In this document: one piece after another, positions 58,780 to 64,000 of the stretch | Numbering within the stretch: the stretch's first letter is position 1 | How the letters are laid out: the number at the start of each line of letters is the position of its first letter | From: Curtobacterium sp. MCBD17_035 | GTDB taxonomy: Bacteria > Actinomycetota > Actinomycetes > Actinomycetales > Microbacteriaceae | Assembly: GCF_003234815.2 (NCBI RefSeq) | Contig: NZ_CP126279.1 | Location: 1,054,001 to 1,118,000 of the forward strand | DNA: 64,000 bases | Direction: 5' to 3' | Notes under the pieces: model-generated | What the model was told of the DNA's origin: nothing | Database searches by the model: none | Seen by the model: the letters and a program-made list of their open reading frames with translations, nothing else | Program-made: the position numbers and the translations under genes

Positions 58780-60870
58780 TCAGTGCACACCGACCCAGAG
58801 CCCGTCCCGGGCTCGTGTCATTCCGACGTACAGCTCCCGGCGATCGAGCGCGTGTCGTTCTCGGTCCGATTCACGGGCGTCGGCCTTCGGGCGTTCGTCG
58901 AGCAGCGAGGTCCGGACGCGGGGGAGCAGGACCTGCTTGAACTCGAGACCCTTCGCGCGCTTGATCGTCCCGACTTTCACGGCGGCGATGGGAATGCCGT
59001 TGTACTTCTTCAACGACACACTCGCAATGCCTGCCTCCGCGAGCGCGGTCATCACTCGGTCGGCGTCGGTGTTCGTCCTGGTGAGGATGCCGATGTCGCC
59101 GAGACTGGTGTCGACGAGGCGGAGTACCTCGCGAACGCGCGGGACGATGGCGTCGTCGTGCTCCGCCCAGGACGGGAACCGTCGGATGACGGGCGCGGGC
59201 CCGGTCTTGGTGACCGCGGACACGGCGTCTCCGGACCCGTCGACACCTTCGATGTCGACGTAGTCGTCGCCGGCGACGAGGTCCTTGGCGAACGCCAGGA
59301 TCTCTGCCGTGTTGCGGTGATTGACATCGAGCACGACGCCACGCCCCGCGACACTGATTCCGATCTCGCCGAGCGTGTACCCGCCGGGGTAGATGGTCTG
59401 CTGGCCGTCACCGATGAGGGTGAGCCCGTCCGGCCGGTTCCCGACGAGCGCGTGCAGCATCGCGACCATGGCACACGACAGGTCCTGCGCCTCGTCGACG
59501 ATGACGGCCTCGTAGTCACGTAGAGGGTCGGCTCGGAGCGAATCGCGTGCGAGCAGGATGACGTCTGCGTAGTCGACGACGCCGCGGCGGCGGAGGCTCT
59601 CGTCATAGGCCGAGTACAGGTCCCATACCGCTTGCCGCTGATCGAGCGTCAACGGGTGCTTGCGGCCAACCCGAGCCAGGTCCGCGTACTCCTCGAACCG
59701 CGTGAGCCCGCGTCCCTTGATCACAGAGCCGATCTCGTCCTCCCAGTACGCGAACGAGAACCGCTTGGATCGGAGGGGGCTGTCGGCGTCGACTCCGTTC
59801 CATGCCTCGTACAAGGCTCGCTTCGCCTCCATGCCGTCGAGGCGGGCAGGGACCGCGCGGTCCTTGAGGACTTTGATCGCGAACTGGTGGATACCGCTGA
59901 AGTCGACGCGGTCCTTCACATCAGGTGCAAGCCGCGTGAGCAGGCTGCCGAGTACCGCCGGCAGCGTTCGGATGTACGTGGCGACGAGGACTCGTTGGCC
60001 AGTGCTGCGAGCCAGGTAGGCAGCCCGGTGGAGACCGACCACGGTCTTGCCGGTGCCAGCAGCGCCGCGTATTCGAGACGGGCCGTTGAAGTTGCGGCGC
60101 ACGAGCTTCGCCTGCGCTGGGTCGAGCGTGGCCATCCACGCCTCGATCGGTGCGTCCAACATGCCGGTGACCAGGTCTGCCTCAAGCTCCTCGGCAGCAC
60201 GGTGCTCGACGCCCGAGAGGTCGAGCGGGGTCCTCGGTAGCACCGGTGTCGGCACGGTGAGGTCGGGGATGTCCTCATCGAGCGCTCCGTTCATCGGGGC
60301 GAAATGCCGCATACACGCGAGCAGGACCGCATCCACCTGCGGGCCCGGTAACCGCCGTTGGTACGCGGTGATGTGCGCGATGAGATCGAGGGCGCCCCGG
60401 ACGTCGACCGACGCGACCTCGGCGCGAATGCCCTTACGACCGGCAAGCGCGACGACCGCGTGGACCTCGTTCGGCGCGAGGCCGACTTCGGCGAGGACCG
60501 CCTCCGCCCCGTATCTCAGGTCCGCGAGGCGCGCTATGTCGTCGGTCACATCCTCCTGGCCGCGGAACATGCGCCCGTCGCTGATCGCGGTTTCACTCCA
60601 GGCTTTCGTGTCGACGATGAACACGCCACCCGGTCCGACGACGACCATGTCGACCTGGGCGTGCCGGCTTCCGGGCCAGCGGCGGTCGGCCAACAGGTGA
60701 TAGCCGATCGCGCCCAGCGGGGCAAGGAGACGTGCGGTCTCCTCCTCCGTCCGATGGGCGATGGCGAACCGCTTAGCGGTCGCCCGCGCGACCCCGGCGG
60801 CAGTCTCGAGCGCCGCAGCGCGCCGCAGCTGCCGTTGTGCTTCGACGCCAGCGGATTCCCCTGCGATCAC
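58780..60870 (-). CDS. NERD-UvrD helicase-nuclease
   Basis: This 696-residue protein has a NERD nuclease-related domain (VDMVVVGPGGVFIVDTKAW, about 73-91) and an SF1 helicase. Walker A GAAGTGKT lies at 269-276, Walker B VDEAQD near 458-463, GDGQQTIYPGGYTL follows, and late motif ELYVGMTRARDGLWVG. NERD-helicases are found in DNA repair and defence loci. GTG 60870 start. Codons are GC-rich. It lies between an HsdR-N-like nuclease and a UDG-fold protein with the same orientation. Confidence 0.9.
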   Translation of the reverse strand: MIAGESAGVEAQRQLRRAAALETAAGVARATAKRFAIAHRTEEETARLLAPLGAIGYHLLADRRWPGSRHAQVDMVVVGPGGVFIVDTKAWSETAISDGRMFRGQEDVTDDIARLADLRYGAEAVLAEVGLAPNEVHAVVALAGRKGIRAEVASVDVRGALDLIAHITAYQRRLPGPQVDAVLLACMRHFAPMNGALDEDIPDLTVPTPVLPRTPLDLSGVEHRAAEELEADLVTGMLDAPIEAWMATLDPAQAKLVRRNFNGPSRIRGAAGTGKTVVGLHRAAYLARSTGQRVLVATYIRTLPAVLGSLLTRLAPDVKDRVDFSGIHQFAIKVLKDRAVPARLDGMEAKRALYEAWNGVDADSPLRSKRFSFAYWEDEIGSVIKGRGLTRFEEYADLARVGRKHPLTLDQRQAVWDLYSAYDESLRRRGVVDYADVILLARDSLRADPLRDYEAVIVDEAQDLSCAMVAMLHALVGNRPDGLTLIGDGQQTIYPGGYTLGEIGISVAGRGVVLDVNHRNTAEILAFAKDLVAGDDYVDIEGVDGSGDAVSAVTKTGPAPVIRRFPSWAEHDDAIVPRVREVLRLVDTSLGDIGILTRTNTDADRVMTALAEAGIASVSLKKYNGIPIAAVKVGTIKRAKGLEFKQVLLPRVRTSLLDERPKADARESDRERHALDRRELYVGMTRARDGLWVGVH

Positions 60871-60970
60871 GACCCCGACCCCTCATCTGTCGGCTGATGA
60901 GACTCGTACCGACCGCAAACCAGTTTGACGGGACGGACGTCCTGTGTGGGAGTACCCGTTCGGGGGTGGG

Positions 60971-61603
60971 CTACGCGACGAGCTCGGCGGTCTTCCGAAG
61001 CGCCGCGACGAATCGCTCTTTCGCCCCGCGTTGAGCGAACGACTGCCCGGCAGGATGCACCGTCCGGATCACTCGGTACTGGTCGCCGATGATCAGGTCG
61101 AGGTGCGCGTCCCATGCCTGTTGTGCCTTCTGGCCGGCGAGGACGATGACGCGGAGGTTCGGGAGCACGTTGAGAAGTCCGCGGAGCTCGACGGCGCCCT
61201 GCGCGAGCTCCGCGCTGCTCGGCTTGACCGAAGCGCGGCCGAGTACCCACGGCACGATGTTCCATGCGAGAGCGTGGTCGTGAAGCCCGACGTCGTTCCG
61301 GGTGGTCCACACGTTCTGTGCCGTCGGGTCGTCGTTGTCCACGGAAATGAAGCCGCTGCCGCCCCACTCCGGAACGGTCTTCGGGCCTGGTGCCTCGAGC
61401 AACAGCAGCGCTCGGGCCGCCACGCCTGATTCCGCCGGGTCGAAGTGAGGGATCACGATCCCTGGCTGCAGCGCTCGTCGGCGCTCCTCGACCTCACGGG
61501 CCCACGCCTCGAGCGGCAGCGTCTCTTTTGCGGTGCCGAGCATCGCATTGCGGTCCGCGAGGACATCCGGATCACGCAGTCCGCGGGGCGCGTCGAGGAA
61601 CAT
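60971..61603 (-). CDS. Uracil-DNA-glycosylase-fold protein
   Basis: This 210-residue protein contains LLLLEAPGPKTVPEWGG and FISVDNDDPTAQNVW, like the first catalytic region of UDG-superfamily enzymes. VIVLAGQKAQQAW and RTVHPAGQSFA form the second motif (HPS-like). It could remove damaged or modified bases. TACGCT (minus strand, 61610-61615) lies six bases before the ATG, a leaderless promoter. It is the upstream gene of a likely unit with the helicase. Confidence 0.75.
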   Translation of the reverse strand: MFLDAPRGLRDPDVLADRNAMLGTAKETLPLEAWAREVEERRRALQPGIVIPHFDPAESGVAARALLLLEAPGPKTVPEWGGSGFISVDNDDPTAQNVWTTRNDVGLHDHALAWNIVPWVLGRASVKPSSAELAQGAVELRGLLNVLPNLRVIVLAGQKAQQAWDAHLDLIIGDQYRVIRTVHPAGQSFAQRGAKERFVAALRKTAELVA

Positions 61604-61779
61604 GGAGCGAGCGTAACGAGAAGGAATGCTTGTCAGGCTGCTTCGTCGATGGGCCACACCGTTCCTGGCATCCGCGAAGGCGCTTTTGCCGCCCCGATGG
61701 ACCTTGTTTGCCCTGTGGCTTGCGGGCATTGGCTTTCCGGCCGCGGAGCAAGTGGCGGTAGCAAGGACTCACCCCGGGA

Positions 61780-61927
61780 TGCTGGCTCCATGCCCGCTCG
61801 ACTCTCGTGTCACTCGTGTCGTCGAGATCCGGATGCCCAGCTACCGATTGCGACCGATGACGCCGCGCGCCGGAGGGACCGTCACGAGTAGGGCGATGAT
61901 GGCCGCGCCGACCTCGACCAAGACCAT
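61780..61927 (-). pseudogene. SdpI-like membrane protein remnant
   Basis: The minus strand from ATG 61927 reads MVLVEVGAAIIALLVT then PPARGVIGRNR, a TAG stop (61841-61843), then LGIRISTTR. SdpI-family proteins end GRNRW-GIRT-x-AT followed by SDxAW. A TGG-to-TAG change at the Trp and a later frameshift would explain the remnant (SDTRVERAW in the third frame). Confidence 0.35.
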
Positions 61928-62078
61928 GAGTCAGACCCCCTGCGGGACGGTACGAGCAGCAGCCGAAGCGTCGGACACGCGTCGAGTGACCCTGCGTGTG
62001 GATGAAGCTGCACGGTGGCACATGGAATATCAGTAGGAACATGCGACGTCCCGCTGTAGGGAAGCTCAACGACACACA

Positions 62079-62113
62079 GAAGGGCCGCTCCGGCAGCGCC
62101 GGCGCGACCCTTC
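62079..62113. terminator. Terminator of the permease operon
   Basis: GAAGGG (62079-62084) pairs with CCCTTC (62108-62113), with an inner CCGG-CAGCG-CCGG stem. It lies after the stop codon at 62127 on the minus strand. Part of the right arm is copied at 54634-54649. Confidence 0.65.
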
Positions 62114-62126
62114 GAAGTGACTCCGC

Positions 62127-62951
62127 TCAGTACTGCCCCAACGACAACCCCCGCTGGAAGAACCGCTGCGCGAACCCGAACAGCAGCGCGGTCGGCAGGG
62201 ACACCAGGAGCGCCGCGGTCAGGATGATCGTGAACCCGGGCCCACCACCCTCGACGGACTGCAACGCGTTGAGCAGGGGCATCACGGGCCGGGTGGACGG
62301 GCTCTGCGTCAGGATGAGCGCGATGAGGAAGTCGTTCCACACCCACGTCGCCTGCAGGATGAACACGACGACCAGCGCGCTCCGCGACATCGGCAGGTAG
62401 ATCCGGGTGAAGATCCGCCAGACGCCGGCGCCGTCGACGACCGCGGCCTCGAACACGCTCGGCGCGATGCCGACGAAGAAGTTCCGCATGACGAACGCCG
62501 AGAACGGCAGGGCGACGACGGCGTAGATGATGATCAGGCCGGGCGCGGTGTCGAACAGGCCGATGTCGGCGTAGACGGAGAACCAGGGGATGAGCATCAT
62601 CTGCAGCGGGAACACCGTGCCGCAGAAGATGATGAAGAACCAGAAGAACCCGTGCCGCACCTTCAGCACGATGACCGCGAACGCCACGGCGGCCCCGAGC
62701 GCGACGGCAATGATCGGCGCGACGATCGCGTACACGGCGGTGATCCCGAGGCCGGAGGGCACGTCGGTGTTCTGGAACACCGCGATGACGTTGTCCCACA
62801 GGCCGACGGGCGAGCCGGCACTCCACAGGTTGTCTCCGGAGTACGAGGCGGAGCTCTTGCTCGCGTTCGCGAACAGCAGGTAGATCGGCACGAGCCACAG
62901 CAGGCCCATGGCGCCGAGGATCACGTAGCGGGGCATGGTCGACCGCATCAA
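62127..62951 (-). CDS. Carbohydrate ABC transporter permease (MalG-like)
   Basis: This 274-residue permease has six membrane helices and the coupling loop FEAAVVDGAGVWRIFTRIYLP. FSAFVMRNFFVGI in the centre is the part duplicated at 54668. The ATG overlaps the end of the upstream permease gene by four bases. The partner permease precedes it; binding protein and regulators are beyond the window. Substrate is probably a sugar. Confidence 0.93.
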   Translation of the reverse strand: MMRSTMPRYVILGAMGLLWLVPIYLLFANASKSSASYSGDNLWSAGSPVGLWDNVIAVFQNTDVPSGLGITAVYAIVAPIIAVALGAAVAFAVIVLKVRHGFFWFFIIFCGTVFPLQMMLIPWFSVYADIGLFDTAPGLIIIYAVVALPFSAFVMRNFFVGIAPSVFEAAVVDGAGVWRIFTRIYLPMSRSALVVVFILQATWVWNDFLIALILTQSPSTRPVMPLLNALQSVEGGGPGFTIILTAALLVSLPTALLFGFAQRFFQRGLSLGQY

Positions 62952-64000
62952 ACGGCCCTCCGTTCCGGGGCCGAGGCCCGAGCTGTGGCCGAGGCCGGAG
63001 CCGCGGCTGAAGCCGCGGGTGCGGCCCCGACCGTCTCCCGAGGCGAGGCATCGGACGGACCGCTGGCGGACCTCCCGGCCGAGCCGCCGGACGCGCCGGT
63101 CCCGCCGTCGCCACCGCGCGTACGCCGGGAGGCCCGACCCGCGCCCGCCCCACCGCGTGCCGCTCCGTCACCCGAGGAGTCCCCGATCGCGAGCTGGCGC
63201 CGCAGGTAGATGACGCTCGCGGCGACGGTGATGACGCTGAGGAAGATCGCGACGGCGGACCCGAGCCCGTACTGACTGTTCGAGAACGTGTCGCGGTACA
63301 TGGTGACGCCGAGGGTCTCGGACACCCGGTTCGGCCCGCCCTGCGTCATGGCCTGGACGATGTCGAACGTCTTGAGGCTGTTGACGATCGACAGGCCGAC
63401 CACGATGGTCGTGGAGGGCCGGAGCAGCGGCCAGATCATGTACCGGAACATGCGCCAGCCGGAGGCGCCGTCGACGCGCGCGGCCTCGAGCGGCTCCTTG
63501 GGGATCGACTGCAGGCCGACGGTGAACAGCAGCGCGTTGACGCCGATGCCCTGCCACGACGCGGCGAGGATCATCACCACGGTGTTGAGCGGGGCCACCT
63601 GGAGCCAGCGGATGTCGCTGCCGGGCAGGTGCAAGAACGCGAGTGCCTGGGACAGTGCACCGCCGTTCTGCAGCACGAAGTTGAACAGGATGCCGACCGC
63701 GACGCCGGAGAGGGCGTAGGGGATGAGGAACGGCACGCGGAGCCAGGCGGCGCCCTTGAGGCCGAATGACAGGTAAGCGACGAGGAGCCCGATCCCGACG
63801 GGGATGAGCAGCGAGCCGCCGACCCAGATCAGTGTGTTGAGGAGCGCGGTGGTGAACACCGGGTCCGTGAACATCGAGGCGTAGTTGGCGAGCCCGACGA
63901 ACGACGCGCTGCCGAGGCCCGTGTACGACGTGAAGCTGAGGTACACGGTGTAGAGGACGGGGAGGTAGAGGACCAGGACCACCACGGCCGCGCCTGGGCC
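62948..64000 (-). CDS. Carbohydrate ABC transporter permease (MalF-like), partial, with long low-complexity tail
   Basis: The start lies beyond the window. At least 350 residues are visible, with helices and the EAA loop LEAARVDGASGWRMFRYMIWPL. After the last helix and IYLRRQLAIG, about 75 residues of Gly, Ala, Ser and Arg follow to the stop. Such a C-terminal tail is unusual for this permease family and lies on the cytoplasmic side. The stop overlaps the next permease start. Confidence 0.9.
   Translation of the reverse strand, partial: GPGAAVVVLVLYLPVLYTVYLSFTSYTGLGSASFVGLANYASMFTDPVFTTALLNTLIWVGGSLLIPVGIGLLVAYLSFGLKGAAWLRVPFLIPYALSGVAVGILFNFVLQNGGALSQALAFLHLPGSDIRWLQVAPLNTVVMILAASWQGIGVNALLFTVGLQSIPKEPLEAARVDGASGWRMFRYMIWPLLRPSTTIVVGLSIVNSLKTFDIVQAMTQGGPNRVSETLGVTMYRDTFSNSQYGLGSAVAIFLSVITVAASVIYLRRQLAIGDSSGDGAARGGAGAGRASRRTRGGDGGTGASGGSAGRSASGPSDASPRETVGAAPAASAAAPASATARASAPERRAV

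Larger units (their letters stand above)
61604..62126. other. Intergenic junction region at the island edge
   Basis: This 523-base gap holds a leaderless promoter (61610-61615), a likely decayed SdpI-type gene (61780-61927) and the terminator of the permease gene. A plus-strand frame of 136 codons (61626-62036) overlaps these and is not convincing. No tRNA is visible. Confidence 0.45.

Noticed and set aside
61626-62036. 136-codon plus-strand reading frame at the island edge
   Set aside because: It has no good ribosome site, no domain, and overlaps a more convincing minus-strand remnant and promoter.
61604-62126. tRNA gene as island attachment site
   Set aside because: No T-loop-like GGTTCGA sequence or cloverleaf arrangement was found in this gap; the bracketing repeats are permease-derived.

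Overview
The window is very GC-rich DNA whose codons mostly end in G or C. It contains several actinobacterial signatures: DUF2510 and SHOCT proteins, an LppP/LprE-type lipoprotein, an MTES_1575-type nuclease domain, and many leaderless promoters with a TAnnnT box 5-7 bases before the start codon. I read it as a chromosomal segment of a Microbacteriaceae-like actinobacterium. Curtobacterium or a close relative is my guess from overall character; no rRNA or marker phylogeny is available here. No tRNA, rRNA, CRISPR array, integrase or complete insertion sequence was seen.

Region by region. (1) 1-5428 is a tightly overlapping operon. It encodes the tail of a PP2C-like phosphatase, a cellulose-synthase-like glycosyltransferase with a large insert, a STAS protein, an RsbW-like ATPase, and a GH26-like domain fused to an OpgC-like membrane acyltransferase. 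It looks like an exopolysaccharide machine carrying its own partner-switching module. (2) 5432-18569 holds ordinary accessory metabolism and envelope genes: an acyl-CoA ligase, two MDR oxidoreductases, a tandemly duplicated HAD phosphatase, membrane proteins, an NlpC/P60 hydrolase, a PRISE-like reductase and a PPOX flavoprotein. (3) 18767-27468 holds a flippase-glycosyltransferase fusion, a mannitol dehydrogenase-family enzyme, rlmN, and a TetR/SDR divergent pair with two visible operators. (4) 27757-34209 holds a three-gene catabolic operon (TIM-barrel isomerase, 3-hydroxyacyl-CoA-dehydrogenase-like protein, sarcosine-oxidase-like protein), a ketopantoate reductase, a lipoprotein, a RidA protein and membrane proteins.

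(5) 34429-44722 is a carbohydrate regulon built around a GntR/FCD repressor. On the minus strand are GntR, a dihydroxyacetone-kinase-family kinase and an RpiB-like isomerase. Divergently on the plus strand are an ABC importer, a GH39 glycosidase, an aldo-keto reductase and an SDR. An ATTGT-AA-ACAAT operator lies beside a good sigma-70-type promoter between them. The likely logic is import of a glycoside, intracellular cleavage, redox conversion of the released sugar, and phosphorylation and isomerisation of a short ketose.

(6) 45010-61603 is a variable region that looks less GC-biased by eye in places. It holds a nucleotidyltransferase toxin-antitoxin-like pair and DUF2510/SHOCT and PASTA/DUF4352 proteins. 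A MazG-like protein is followed by an overlapping GIY-YIG/DUF2075 helicase. Then come a helical protein with a nuclease-like partner, a frameshifted MTES_1575-like domain, an HsdR-N-like nuclease, a NERD-UvrD helicase and a uracil-DNA-glycosylase-fold protein. I infer a defence island. Part of it is bracketed by direct copies of a permease fragment (54634-54761 and 62105-62559). (7) 62127-64000 is the end of a sugar ABC transporter operon that leaves the window.

Two repeat classes run across the window: intergenic palindromes built on GCGCGCCGACGACAA/TTGTCGTCGGCGCGC at six loci, and terminator hairpins that reuse a GGGAGG/CCTCCC stem.
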